Assembly (NCBI RefSeq): GCF_016624945.1
Contig: NZ_JACVUI010000004.1
Location: 186,001 to 250,000, forward strand
Source: Acinetobacter sp. S54
Lineage (GTDB): Bacteria; Pseudomonadota; Gammaproteobacteria; Pseudomonadales; Moraxellaceae
DNA: 64,000 nucleotides
Direction: 5' to 3'
Shown here: positions 8,019-16,836 of the stretch, in pieces
Numbering within the stretch: the stretch's first letter is position 1
How the letters are laid out: the number at the start of each line of letters is the position of its first letter
Translations under genes and position numbers: made by a program
The notes under the pieces: model-generated
Seen by the model: only the letters and a program-made list of their open reading frames with translations
What the model was told of the DNA's origin: nothing
Databases searched by the model: none

Positions 8019-10787
8019 ATGTTAATGCGGTTTAAACAACTTACTATTTCATTGTGTTTTCTTGGCTTGAGTGCAAGTGCTTGGTCACAAACCGTATTGG
8101 TTAAAAGTGAAAAGAATATCGAAGAATATAAACTTGATAATGGTTTTCGGGTGGTACTTGCGCCAAACAATAAAGAAAATAAAGTCTTTGTAAATACTAT
8201 TTATTTTACGGGTTCTTTGAATGATCCGAAAGGTAAGGGTGGACTTGCGCATTTGTTGGAACATTTGGCATTTAAAGGTACTCAGGATGTCAAAGGAGAT
8301 GAGTTTCAACGTCGACTCGATCAATACACCCTCATGACCAATGCCAGTACGGAATATTATTCTACGCGTTATACCAACATTGTCCGCCCAGAACCGCAAG
8401 CTTTAAATGAAATTCTGTATTTAGAATCTCAGCGCATGGACAAATTAGTATTACAAGAAAAATTTGTACCATCTGAAATTGAAATCGTTAAACGTGAGCG
8501 CGAAATCCGTATGGATCAGCCATTTTCAGTGCTGATGGATCAAATGTTTAAAGCGGCCTATGGCAATCAATATCTAGGTCGCTTGCCTATAGGCGATTTA
8601 CCAGAACTTAAATCCATACAGCTCAATGAGGTGAATAAGTTTTATCGGACATGGTATGCACCGAACAATGCAGTGATGGTCATTTCAGGAAAGTTTGATA
8701 AAGCAGAAGTATTGAAGAATATTGATAAAAACTTTAGCCCAATTCCTGCTCGTACTATTCCTGCCAGTGTACAAGTGCCAAAACTTGATTCTAGCAAAAT
8801 CAATCCACGTAGCTTTCTTGTACAAAAGGGAAGTGATTTGGCCAAGTTTCATATTTATATGAATGGACAAAATCAGAAAATCCAGCCTGCATTAGCACTT
8901 TCACCATTACTTTACACGATGCAACCAAGTGGTCATTTATATCAAGGTTTGGTTGAAACAGGTTTAAGTACTGCGGTTCAGTCAACCACATGGCTAGATC
9001 AGGATTTTAATTTGGTCTTTTTGGGCGCGATTTATGCACCAAACAATGATGAGAAAAAGGTCGAATCTACACTTATTTCTCAGGTAGAAAATGGCAAGGC
9101 TTTTAACGACACTGAATTAAAAAGAGTTAAAACTCTGATGCAAAATCAGGCTGATCTGATTATGAATGATTCAACCGCTCTAGGTTCGCGTCTAAGTGAT
9201 TATATTGTGTCATCTAAAGGGAATTGGGGACAATATTTCAATAATTTGGACGCCGTACAAAAGCTAAATGTGAGTGAAGTCAACCAAACTTTAAACCAGT
9301 TTTTAACACCTGAACATCGTATTTCTGGTGATATTAAACCGACGCCAGAAGAACAGAAAAAAGCACTTGAGCAAAAAAAGCAGCAGGAAAAACCGAAAAC
9401 GTTAGATCAGCAATCCACTGCTGAAGAGCCATTAAAAGATGCCAGTGTGTATAAGCAGGAAGTCAGTCAATATGTAAAATCCTCGGCAGATTATTTACAA
9501 AATACTGAGAAAAAGATTCAACGTGGCACACTTAAAAATGGAATGCAATATGCGTTGTTTCCTACTCAAACTCGAGATGATCGTGTGTATGCAACGATTA
9601 CACTAGACTTTGGTACGGAAAAATCACTATTTGATAAAGGGACTGTTCTGGATTTAACTTCTTATTTGTTACTACGTGGTTCAGATAAATATAGTTTACA
9701 GGATGTGGCTGATAAATCGATTGAAGCGGGCGGTGCTGCAACAGCAACCAGTTCGGATAATGGGATGACCATTAATATTCAGGCACGTAAAGATAAGTTT
9801 GAGGAATTTTTTAAATTTGTTATTGAGGTGATGAAGCATCCAAGCTTTGAACAAAGCCAGTTTGATTTAATCAAGTCACAAAGTCTTTCCAGTCTTGATC
9901 GTCCATATACTGAACCTGAAACAGTAGCTGCATTAAATTTGGCAAGATTAATCGAAATTTATCAACCGGGTGATTTACGTTATCACTTTGAGCCTGAATT
10001 TGCCAAGAAACAGTTGAATCAAGCGACTCAGATGCAAGTCAAACAGCTGTATGATCAGTTTTTTGCCATGAATCATGCTCAAATTGCGATCACAGGTGAT
10101 TATGATGCGAAGAAAATGCAAACCTTTATTGCTCAGTCATTTGGTTCTTGGACAAGTGCGCAACCCTACCAAAAGATTTTATCGGTAGATACAGATTATC
10201 CTGCCCAAAAAGTGCATGCATTGTCTGAACAGCGGGAATTTGGTAATTATCAAAGTATTTTGACATTCCCTGTTGGTGTAGATCATCCGGATGCGCCTGC
10301 ACTCATTGTTTTCACTAATATTTTGGGACAATCACAACTTTCTTCGCGTCTAGGACAAGAGCTTCGTGAAAAAAATGCGCTTGTTTATGGATTTGGTAGT
10401 GATTTGCAACTGGATAGCGACACCAATGTCGGCGCATTGACTATTGAAGCGAACTATACTGCAGGGCGAGGGGAGCAAGTTTCTCAAACTGTGCATCATG
10501 TCTTAAAAAAGCTATTACAGACTGGGATAACTGAACAAGAACTTGAATCTGCTAAAGCTGATATTTTGAAAAAACGAGTTACTACACTTGAAGATGAGCG
10601 CAGTATTCACCGTATGCTCAATAGTCAACTGGAGCGTGGTAAGAATATGCTGGATCGTGGTCAACGTGACCGTGATATTGCCAAACTTAGCAAGGCAGAT
10701 GTTGATGCTGTGATTAAGAAATATATTAAACTCGATCACTTTGTCGAGGTGATGGCAGATCAATACGGTCAAGTCACTAAAAAATAA
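8019..10787 (+). CDS. Periplasmic M16-family zinc metallopeptidase, two-domain
   Basis: Insulinase/pitrilysin-like protease. From the ATG at 8019 (GGAA five bases upstream) a signal peptide LTISLCFLGLSASAWSQ is followed by a first M16 domain with the inverted zinc motif HLLEH at residues 78-82, then a peptidase M16_C domain. After a Gln/Lys-rich linker (about residues 445-490) a second M16 pair begins that lacks HxxEH. The 922 residues match single-chain PqqL-type proteases with one active and one inactive half. It likely degrades peptides in the periplasm. The reading frame is also open from a TTG at 7992, which would add nine residues before the signal peptide. Confidence 0.92.
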   Translation: MLMRFKQLTISLCFLGLSASAWSQTVLVKSEKNIEEYKLDNGFRVVLAPNNKENKVFVNTIYFTGSLNDPKGKGGLAHLLEHLAFKGTQDVKGDEFQRRLDQYTLMTNASTEYYSTRYTNIVRPEPQALNEILYLESQRMDKLVLQEKFVPSEIEIVKREREIRMDQPFSVLMDQMFKAAYGNQYLGRLPIGDLPELKSIQLNEVNKFYRTWYAPNNAVMVISGKFDKAEVLKNIDKNFSPIPARTIPASVQVPKLDSSKINPRSFLVQKGSDLAKFHIYMNGQNQKIQPALALSPLLYTMQPSGHLYQGLVETGLSTAVQSTTWLDQDFNLVFLGAIYAPNNDEKKVESTLISQVENGKAFNDTELKRVKTLMQNQADLIMNDSTALGSRLSDYIVSSKGNWGQYFNNLDAVQKLNVSEVNQTLNQFLTPEHRISGDIKPTPEEQKKALEQKKQQEKPKTLDQQSTAEEPLKDASVYKQEVSQYVKSSADYLQNTEKKIQRGTLKNGMQYALFPTQTRDDRVYATITLDFGTEKSLFDKGTVLDLTSYLLLRGSDKYSLQDVADKSIEAGGAATATSSDNGMTINIQARKDKFEEFFKFVIEVMKHPSFEQSQFDLIKSQSLSSLDRPYTEPETVAALNLARLIEIYQPGDLRYHFEPEFAKKQLNQATQMQVKQLYDQFFAMNHAQIAITGDYDAKKMQTFIAQSFGSWTSAQPYQKILSVDTDYPAQKVHALSEQREFGNYQSILTFPVGVDHPDAPALIVFTNILGQSQLSSRLGQELREKNALVYGFGSDLQLDSDTNVGALTIEANYTAGRGEQVSQTVHHVLKKLLQTGITEQELESAKADILKKRVTTLEDERSIHRMLNSQLERGKNMLDRGQRDRDIAKLSKADVDAVIKKYIKLDHFVEVMADQYGQVTKK

Positions 10788-10809
10788 TAAAATGAGTGTT
10801 CTACCAGCT

Positions 10810-10834
10810 AAAGACTGTTTCGGCAGTCTTTTTT
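10810..10834 (+). terminator. Intrinsic terminator after the M16 peptidase gene
   Basis: Stem AAAGACTG / CAGTCTTT (10810-10817 and 10824-10831), loop TTTCGG, followed by a short T-run. Confidence 0.85.
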
Positions 10835-10917
10835 ACGAGTCTTGATTTGACTATTCAATAAAAAAAAGTCTATGTTAATATTTTCGAAATTTTAAAGATA
10901 AAAAATAAAGGTTAAAT

Positions 10918-11235
10918 ATGTCTAATAAAATCAAAAAACTGGTAGTGGTTGTCTCTTTAATGACTTTATTGACCAGTCCAATGATAGTTTTCGCCTATAA
11001 TGAAACACGTTCAATGCGTAGTCAAAATGGCAGTCTAGTCTATATTGGCGACAGTTATATCAATTTGATGCAAAAAATGCAGCAGGCACCCGTTTCACAG
11101 CGCAGTTATGAATGGGAAGAAAATCGAAAAAAATTAAACGCTGTGGATTATATCTATTTGATAGATAACACCTATTATACAGTCACTGTAGTTAATAATA
11201 CGGTGAAGAAAATTGTCTGGGATCGCAAGATTTAA
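10918..11235 (+). CDS. Small secreted protein of unknown function
   Basis: I do not recognise a family. The 105-residue product begins MSNKIKKLVVVVSLMTLLTSPMIVFAYNET, a clear signal peptide with likely cleavage after VFA. The mature part (about 78 residues) is polar, contains GSLVYIGDSYINLMQKM and ends in a beta-rich YYTVTVVNNTVKKIVWDRKI segment. This resembles small periplasmic proteins of the DUF2845 type (a start with a G-D-S turn and a C-terminal beta pair), but that is only a suggestion. TTGACT and TATGTT lie upstream with 18 bases between them. A bidirectional terminator follows. Confidence 0.75.
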   Translation: MSNKIKKLVVVVSLMTLLTSPMIVFAYNETRSMRSQNGSLVYIGDSYINLMQKMQQAPVSQRSYEWEENRKKLNAVDYIYLIDNTYYTVTVVNNTVKKIVWDRKI

Positions 11236-11263
11236 TTGCTAAGTTTTATATACTAAAAATGAA

Positions 11264-11285
11264 AAAGCCCTAAAGGGCTTTCTTT
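11264..11285. terminator. Bidirectional terminator between convergent genes
   Basis: Stem AAAGCCC / GGGCTTT (11264-11270 and 11275-11281), loop TAAA. An A-run lies on one side and TTT on the other. It overlaps the last codons of the minus-strand DUF3144 gene. Confidence 0.85.
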
Positions 11286-11673
11286 AATGATCATGATCGT
11301 GTTTATGAGTATGAAATTCTTCGTTTTCACGAAAGCGTAAATAGTTATCAAACTGTTCGCAATACTCATCATAATTATCTTCAAGCATCATTTGAAACTG
11401 TTGTAACACGTAAGACATAACTTGCTCTTTTGCATCACGCATCTCATTGCCATCTTTAAAATTATTTGCTGCAACCCATGTGTTAAAACGTGCTGTACCA
11501 AATAACATGGCTGCACTCACTTGACCTCGAACGGCTTCAGGATCAGGCTTTTCCCCCTTTTTTGGGCGGCAAAACTCATTGGCAAGTTTAATAAAATCAT
11601 CAGCGCGCTCAAAAAAAACTGCATTTAAAGCTTCTTCTTCAGTGATATCGGTGGCATCAATTTTTTGAGACAT
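11284..11673 (-). CDS. DUF3144 domain protein
   Basis: About 129 acidic residues starting MSQKIDATDITEEEALNAVFFERADDFIKLANEF. The conserved core runs through RGQVSAAMLFGTARFNTWVAAN, which I recognise as DUF3144, a family of unknown function common in gammaproteobacteria. The C-terminus is His/Asp-rich (HTHKHDHDH), possibly metal-binding. The reading frame is open for nine more codons upstream, but the MSQ start fits the family and leaves a normal leader. No signal peptide or membrane segment is present, so it is probably cytoplasmic. Confidence 0.85.
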   Translation of the reverse strand: MSQKIDATDITEEEALNAVFFERADDFIKLANEFCRPKKGEKPDPEAVRGQVSAAMLFGTARFNTWVAANNFKDGNEMRDAKEQVMSYVLQQFQMMLEDNYDEYCEQFDNYLRFRENEEFHTHKHDHDH

Positions 11674-11783
11674 AGCTTTTTCCAACACAAACGAATGCAC
11701 TATTATACGTTAAAGCCTTGCATAAACTAAACCTTTGATCTACTCTCAAAATAGCCTAAGTAAATTTAAAGCAGGTACTATCT

Positions 11784-12416
11784 ATGCAAGATGTCATTGC
11801 TATACAGCGTTTAAAAACTGATATTGCTATATTGCGCCAGCATCATTGGCCCCCTGAAAACTTGAACCATGTTGAAGGTTTGCCAATTTATTATGGATTA
11901 CAAACTGAAGTTGAACACTATTATCGCCAATGGAATGAACTGATTGAAAGGGCGAAAGTACTTTTTCAGCCTTTTATGCAGGATGAAGCATTGGATGCTA
12001 TTCATTTACCTAGTCATTTGAATTTACCACTTTTCTTCTTTCATGTTGATCGTATTCGGATTAACAAAACTCGGGCAAAAGAATCTAAAACATTTAGAGG
12101 TATTGCCAGCTTAATTGAAAAATGTGGCCAATTTGACACAGATCAAATTTTTGCCCTACAACAATGGCTAGAAACTGATGAAACTGCCGCTTTAGTTGCC
12201 CATCGTGAATTTATTGATTTAAGAACGTATGTGTTTCAACATGGACAAAGCGACTATACTCGAACTCGGTTTTATGTAAATGGTATTATTTTAGGAGTCG
12301 AGCTAGATTTTAAATTGATAGATGCACGTGAGAAACCACGAAAGCAACGCAGTGATAGTTATCACGACCCAATCGCTGACAACGGCGTCTGGAAAATATT
12401 TGGTAAAAATCGTTAA
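11784..12416 (+). CDS. Uncharacterised protein, 210 residues
   Basis: I do not recognise a family. The product is soluble, without signal peptide or membrane segments, and mostly helical in its first 130 residues (long amphipathic stretches around IQRLKTDIAILRQHHWPP and VEHYYRQWNELIERAKVLF). It has a basic C-terminus (EKPRKQRSDSYHDP). The length and helical, basic character would fit a PriC-like replication accessory factor, but no diagnostic motif is visible. It is transcribed alone, convergent with the CYTH/CHAD gene and without a strong terminator between them. Confidence 0.8.
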   Translation: MQDVIAIQRLKTDIAILRQHHWPPENLNHVEGLPIYYGLQTEVEHYYRQWNELIERAKVLFQPFMQDEALDAIHLPSHLNLPLFFFHVDRIRINKTRAKESKTFRGIASLIEKCGQFDTDQIFALQQWLETDETAALVAHREFIDLRTYVFQHGQSDYTRTRFYVNGIILGVELDFKLIDAREKPRKQRSDSYHDPIADNGVWKIFGKNR

Positions 12417-12461
12417 TTCATACAATAATATTTGATTGTAAAATTCTTCAGACTTTTTTGC

Positions 12462-13925
12462 TTACCAAAACACTTCAATATCGGCAAATTTTATTAACTC
12501 TTGTTCGGATTCCAATAAAAGTTGTTCCTGTTTCGCTTTACTCCAACCTACAGCAAACCAGAATTCAGGTTGTGCTTGAGCCGATTCAATAAAAACACGC
12601 TCAGTAATGTGTAGATCGTTATAAAAACCCAATTTTTCCTGAACGACTTGAAGTTGATTCAGATATTTTTTTACTGACTTTTCATCATATAAACTTGCAA
12701 CAAATTCAATGCAATAGCGTAAACGCTTACATTGTTTACGGGTACGATGTCTTTCTTCAATTTCAAGCTGAGTAAAATGGTCTGCATCCTGAATAATTTT
12801 TTTGTGTAAGTGATTCAGTGAGTTCTTAATTTTCTTTTTTAATTTGGAAGATTCTTTTTGATGCGATTGTTCATGGTAGCTAAATGCCAAGAGTTGCAGT
12901 AATAAACATACTGTTTCTGCCTTTTGAAAAAGCAGATGTGTTTGATCATCAATCGTGGCTGATTCAGGTAAAGCTGAAAAAGGTGCATCTGCCTTTAATA
13001 ACTCAGGAAAGATTTCATCACGTATCACATCTAAATCACGTGTTGTACCCAAAGCTTGAAAAATCTGTGCGAGCTGCTTTTCCCATTGAGGATCAATATC
13101 ATCTGACCATGACTTAAAGCTTTTGAAAATACTGCGTATACGTCGAATTGCAACACGTGCCTGATGTATATGTTCAGGATTGGCAACGTTATCTGCAATC
13201 ACTGCGGCATTAGGTAATAGTTGCTGTAACGCATTCCCAATCATTTTACGAATAGCAACATCAGTTGAATCATTTTTATTTAAAATCAATGTCTTTGCTT
13301 TAACCGCAGGTGAGGCTTTTTGGTGAATGGATAATAAATTTCCTCGTTCTGCTTTACTTCGGACATCCAGCCACAGTTGATATTTTTTGACCCAATCTTG
13401 TGTAAAGAAAATGAGTTGTTCTGGGGAACCTTGTTTTAATTCAAATTCAACCTCACAAATCTTTTCTGATTGCTCGGCAGTGGAAACGGTACCATCATCC
13501 AGACAGACCTCTATCTCAGTTTCATTGAAGCTCAAAAGTCGAAAGGTGCGTTGTACATCTGTCTTAAATTGCAATATCAACTGATCATGTTGTGTACCTA
13601 GAACCTGATTTAATAAATTTTTGACAATTTTATTTTCTGAAAACAGATCAAGGTTTAATTTGGGTTCGACCTTACACTGTCCTAAATGAACTTCATTTTC
13701 AATACGTTCCAGATGGCTTTTACCTGAAGCTTTAAATGTTTGTACCCAATGATCACCTTCTTGGCGCAAGCGAATAGCCATATGGTTTTGCGCAAGTAAT
13801 CGATCAGGCGTGTCATAGTATTTGGCTTGTAAGCGAATTTTCTGGGCAGTGTTTGCCTTCAGTGCTTGTAATACACTTTTTTTCTTACCCTCAGGAAGCT
13901 GAAATTTTAGTTCAATTTCGACCAT
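12462..13925 (-). CDS. CYTH and CHAD domain protein (inorganic triphosphatase-like)
   Basis: The N-terminal CYTH domain (about residues 1-200) begins MVEIELKFQL, giving the ExExK signature at residues 3-7 that coordinates metal and triphosphate; several internal E/K/R-rich strands follow (WVQTFKAS, EIEVCLDDG, CEVEFELKQG). The C-terminal CHAD domain (about 220-480) has the conserved HQARVAIRRIRSIFKSF helix and RHRTRKQCKRLRYCIEF, binding polyphosphate through basic faces. E. coli YgiF, with the same layout, is an inorganic triphosphatase. Length 487 fits. It is probably cytosolic or polyphosphate-granule associated; the hydrolase activity is inferred from family. Confidence 0.92.
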   Translation of the reverse strand: MVEIELKFQLPEGKKKSVLQALKANTAQKIRLQAKYYDTPDRLLAQNHMAIRLRQEGDHWVQTFKASGKSHLERIENEVHLGQCKVEPKLNLDLFSENKIVKNLLNQVLGTQHDQLILQFKTDVQRTFRLLSFNETEIEVCLDDGTVSTAEQSEKICEVEFELKQGSPEQLIFFTQDWVKKYQLWLDVRSKAERGNLLSIHQKASPAVKAKTLILNKNDSTDVAIRKMIGNALQQLLPNAAVIADNVANPEHIHQARVAIRRIRSIFKSFKSWSDDIDPQWEKQLAQIFQALGTTRDLDVIRDEIFPELLKADAPFSALPESATIDDQTHLLFQKAETVCLLLQLLAFSYHEQSHQKESSKLKKKIKNSLNHLHKKIIQDADHFTQLEIEERHRTRKQCKRLRYCIEFVASLYDEKSVKKYLNQLQVVQEKLGFYNDLHITERVFIESAQAQPEFWFAVGWSKAKQEQLLLESEQELIKFADIEVFW

Positions 13926-14152
13926 GAGCTGACTCCCAAAACTTCTTTAGATTTTAAGGATTTAATTTTGCTTAAGCATACCACTAAAAACGTACCAATG
14001 ATGACGTGATTTACCGATGATTGGTTCGCCTTATATGTATTTGATTTGTTGTTAAATATTCAGTTAATCCTTTCTAATTTGAATTAAAACGGGCTTTTTA
14101 AAAATTTAAGTTTCAGGTAAAGTGATGAATAAATAGTCTCAGGATGACGACC

Positions 14153-14536
14153 ATGAATGCGCCAGTCAAATTTCAAAAAAATTCCGCCAGCGATCATAAA
14201 ATTCAATTACCTATTAAGAATTATCAAGAATTTTATGATTTCTATCTGACGGAACACCGAAATATACTTAGCCGTCGATTACACATTGCAGGTAGCAGTG
14301 TAGGGCTTTATTTTTTAAGTAAAGCAGTTCGAAAGCGCAAACCAAAGTATGTAGCATATGGGTTACTTTCAGGCTATGCGTGTGCTTGGGTTGGACATTT
14401 TATTTTTGAAAAAAATAAACCTGCAAGTTTTAAACAGCCACTTTATAGCTTCATTTCGGATTGGAAAATGTTTTCAGATGTGGTTCGGGGAAGAATCAGT
14501 TTAAAAGATCGTAAGTTTGATAAAATTCGCAGTTAA
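14153..14536 (+). CDS. Mpo1-like (DUF962) membrane protein
   Basis: The 127-residue product carries the DUF962/Mpo1 signature: YQEFYDFYLTEHRNILSRRLHIAGSS, then a hydrophobic helix, a short basic loop (RKRKPKY), and a second helix GLLSGYACAWVGHFIFEKNKPASF. The conserved His residues (in EHRN, RRLH and VGHF) correspond to those binding iron in yeast Mpo1, a dioxygenase acting on 2-hydroxy fatty acids. Start at 14153 is chosen over 14144 because AGGA at 14141-14144 has ideal spacing to it. The bacterial role is unknown. Confidence 0.85.
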   Translation: MNAPVKFQKNSASDHKIQLPIKNYQEFYDFYLTEHRNILSRRLHIAGSSVGLYFLSKAVRKRKPKYVAYGLLSGYACAWVGHFIFEKNKPASFKQPLYSFISDWKMFSDVVRGRISLKDRKFDKIRS

Positions 14537-14904
14537 TTTATTTTTCTAAAATTATAACTCGATGGAGTTTTGCAGTAATTACAAAGATATCCCTACATGA
14601 TAAATCTTTTAAAGATGGAATTTTTATTAGTATTAAATTAAAGCATTGTTAGTTGTTAATTTTAAAAAATGACAATGGCAAGTTGTAATTGATTATTACT
14701 TGCCTTTTAAATGTATAAAATTTAACAATGTAGTTTTATTTTTATAAAAATAATTATAATAAAATTCATACAATTATAAAAAATGAACTTACTAAGTTAT
14801 AAATCTGTATTGATCTTTTAAGTATTTATTCTAATAATTGTTGGACAATAAGGTTTGGAAGCCTTAGACCTTATCGTATATACGACAAATTGATAGGATT
14901 TCCC
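14537..14904. other. Intergenic region before ompW with three inverted repeats
   Basis: AT-rich, no gene seen. It holds GGCAAGT / ACTTGCC (14677-14683 and 14698-14704) followed by TTTT, a plausible late terminator for the DUF962 gene. Nearer ompW there is ATAAGGT / ACCTTAT (14848-14854 and 14868-14874), immediately followed by the perfect 12-base palindrome TCGTATATACGA (14874-14885), 19 bases before the ompW ATG. The last two could form a leader structure or an operator. Confidence 0.5.
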
Positions 14905-15675
14905 ATGAGAAAATTAACAACAGCACTCCTACCAGTAGCACTATTGGCTACAAGCTTTGCAACACACGCAGCTACTTCAGACGGTAAAACTTTTAGTGTT
15001 TCTGCTGGCTGGTTACATATTATGCCTCAAGGCGAAAAACAGGGTGTATACGGTCAAAATAATTTAACTCAAACTCCAGTTAATGATCCTCATGCCGGTT
15101 TTGAAATTGATGATGCAGATACTGGCGCAGTACTTTTTGATTACTATGTAAATGATAATGTATCTTTAGAACTTGTTGCTGGTGTGCCACCTAAAATGGA
15201 AATTTTAGGTAAAGGTAGTATTTTAGGCGGGGCTGTTGATCTTTCTAAAGTAGGAAAAGTGGGTGAAGTAGATGCTTATACCCCTGTTCTTCTTGGTAAA
15301 TATCAATTTGGTACAGTAAATAGCAAATTTCGTCCATTTGTAGGTGCAGGTATCATGTATGCACATTTTGATGGTTTTGAACTTGAATCGACTGTAAATC
15401 CTGCTTTAAATGCAGCTGTAGGTAATGGACAGTTAGGACTATCTGCAACGAATGTAAGTATTGATGATGCTATCGCTCCTGTAGCTACTATTGGCGCAGA
15501 CTATAACTTTAATAAAGACTGGTTTGCGACAGCTTCGGTAACTTATGCTCACTTAAAGACTAAAGCGACTTTAGATATTAATTCATCTACTTTAAACAGT
15601 ACACTTATTAAAGGTGAAACGGATATTGAGATTAATCCGATTGTAACTTTTGTTGGTTTGGGTTATAGATTCTAA
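14905..15675 (+). CDS. ompW: OmpW-family outer-membrane protein
   Basis: Small eight-stranded beta-barrel of the outer membrane, transporting hydrophobic or small charged compounds in relatives. MRKLTTALLPVALLATSFATHA is a clear signal peptide; the start at 14905 is chosen because AGGA precedes it at good spacing. OmpW features follow: GKTFSVSAGWLHIMPQGEK, a disordered loop, ALFDYYVNDNVSLELVAGVPPK, the central LLGKYQF..SKFRPFVGAGIMYAHF block, DYNFNKDWFATASVTYAHLKT and a C-terminal FVGLGYRF ending in Phe, the BAM recognition signal. The 256 residues are slightly longer than E. coli OmpW (212). It is monocistronic with a strong terminator. Confidence 0.92.
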   Translation: MRKLTTALLPVALLATSFATHAATSDGKTFSVSAGWLHIMPQGEKQGVYGQNNLTQTPVNDPHAGFEIDDADTGAVLFDYYVNDNVSLELVAGVPPKMEILGKGSILGGAVDLSKVGKVGEVDAYTPVLLGKYQFGTVNSKFRPFVGAGIMYAHFDGFELESTVNPALNAAVGNGQLGLSATNVSIDDAIAPVATIGADYNFNKDWFATASVTYAHLKTKATLDINSSTLNSTLIKGETDIEINPIVTFVGLGYRF

Positions 15676-15695
15676 ATTTTATCTCATATCGAAAT

Positions 15696-15728
15696 AAAAA
15701 AAGACCTCGATTAATCGAGGTCTTTTTT
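15696..15728 (+). terminator. Intrinsic terminator after ompW
   Basis: Long stem AAAAAGACCTCGA / TCGAGGTCTTTTT (from 15698) around TTAA, with T-run. Confidence 0.92.
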
Positions 15729-15830
15729 ATGGAAAATATAAATATTAAAAAAAGCTTAAAAATAATATTATTTAATTATCATTTTTTGTTATATTGAATG
15801 CCAATTTTATTATCCGAAACGAGTATATAA

Positions 15831-16007
15831 ATGTCAGTGGCTCATCATCGTAACGCATTAATTTTCATGGGTATGGGATTATTATTTCTCATATTTATTA
15901 TAAGTATGGCTTTTCTAGCAGCCAAAAGTGATGCGGAAAATCAGCGTAAATATAAACAACAACATGAAGAAATTGCAAAAAAACATGGGCTATCTGATTC
16001 TAAATAA
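15831..16007 (+). CDS. Small single-pass membrane protein
   Basis: A 58-residue ORF: a short polar start (MSVAHHRN), one strong transmembrane helix (about residues 9-31, LIFMGMGLLFLIFIISMAFLA), and a charged cytoplasmic-like tail with AENQRKYKQQHEEIAKKHG that could form a coiled coil. No family is recognised. It lies in a gap on the plus strand between ompW and the convergent DUF2726 gene. Upstream, CGAAACGAG is only a weak ribosome-binding site. The composition is protein-like, so I consider it probably real. Confidence 0.6.
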   Translation: MSVAHHRNALIFMGMGLLFLIFIISMAFLAAKSDAENQRKYKQQHEEIAKKHGLSDSK

Positions 16008-16030
16008 ATCAATCTTATACATTTAAGAAT

Positions 16031-16474
16031 TTAAAGAATATCTCTGTGTAATTGACGGATATTTGGAATGTCAGTATATCGAAATATAGAATATCCAGCT
16101 TCTTTAAACATCTGATCGCGTAATTGATCTTCTTTAACTTTTTCTAAATGGCTGGGATCATCAAGTTCGATGATTGCGATAACGTCAAGGGCATCATTTA
16201 GGATCACGAAATCTGTTACTTTTCGGTTGAATTTATGTCTAACTTTATAGTGATCACTAGTAATCAAAGCGCTAAAAGCAACTTGAGCTAAGATATGATG
16301 ATCTGGAAAAGCAATTTTTAAGCGACGAAACATTTTTGCTTCAAAAGGAGTAATAGGAGCCCGTGCAAAAAACTGTTGTCTAGAAAAGATAAAAGATTTT
16401 AAACAAGTTAAAATAAGAAATAAGCTAGAGATGCAGCCCAAACTTAAAAAAAATATTTGAGATGAACTCAACAC
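16031..16474 (-). CDS. DUF2726 domain protein, membrane-anchored
   Basis: The N-terminus has one hydrophobic helix (SQIFFLSLGCISSLFLILTCL), then a DUF2726 domain: PITPFEAKMFRRLKIAFPDHHILAQVAFSALI, FNRKVTDFVILNDALDVIAIIELDDPSH and DQLRDQMFKEAGYSIFRYTDIPNI. The D(F/Y)V..I.ELDD..H pattern is shared with restriction-endonuclease-like (PD-(D/E)xK) folds, so a nucleic-acid role is possible. The frame is open to a GTG at 16501, but that codon lies inside a terminator stem. I chose the GTG at 16474, which has AAGGGA just upstream. It lies downstream of tRNA-Asn on the same strand. Confidence 0.8.
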   Translation of the reverse strand: MLSSSQIFFLSLGCISSLFLILTCLKSFIFSRQQFFARAPITPFEAKMFRRLKIAFPDHHILAQVAFSALITSDHYKVRHKFNRKVTDFVILNDALDVIAIIELDDPSHLEKVKEDQLRDQMFKEAGYSIFRYTDIPNIRQLHRDIL

Positions 16475-16484
16475 ATTTCCCTTA

Positions 16485-16516
16485 CTCAAAAGAAAACCCA
16501 CTCTAATGAGTGGGTT
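16485..16516 (-). terminator. Terminator of tRNA-Asn
   Basis: Stem AACCCACTC / GAGTGGGTT (16495-16503 and 16508-16516) around TAAT. On the minus strand it is followed by TTTCTTTTG, directly after the tRNA gene. It sits between the tRNA and the DUF2726 gene. Confidence 0.85.
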
Positions 16517-16523
16517 AAAAATT

Positions 16524-16599
16524 TGGCTCTCCCACCTGGGCTCGAACCAGGGACCTGCGGATTAACAGTCCGTCGCTCTACCGACTGAGCTATGGGAGA
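16524..16599 (-). tRNA. tRNA-Asn (anticodon GTT)
   Basis: Minus-strand 76-base cloverleaf: acceptor TCTCCCA pairs with TGGGAGA, D-loop region AGCTCAGTCGGTAGAGC, anticodon loop CTGTTAA with anticodon GTT, and T-loop GGTTCGAGCC. The discriminator is G and the 3' CCA is encoded. A near-consensus promoter and a terminator flank it. Confidence 0.97.
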
Positions 16600-16610
16600 A
16601 TCTGAAAGCG

Positions 16611-16638
16611 ATTATAAGGGGATTTTAATTAGGGTCAA
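16611..16638 (-). promoter_or_regulatory. Promoter of tRNA-Asn
   Basis: On the minus strand TTGACC (16633-16638) and TATAAT (16611-16616) are separated by 16 bases; the -10 ends 11 bases before the tRNA 5' end. Confidence 0.85.
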
Positions 16639-16836
16639 GTCTAATCTGTCATGTTTCTTACATTTTAAGTGTGTATGTTGTTTATTTGAACAAAAACCAA
16701 GTGTAGCATGAAAACGCTTGTGCTTTGAGCAATAGGTTGTTATGTTTAAAAGCGTAATAGTGTTTGAATCAAATTCAAACTGTGTGGATTTAACCCAACT
16801 TGCCAGCACTAAATGGCTAAATCGGAGGGCAGTGTG

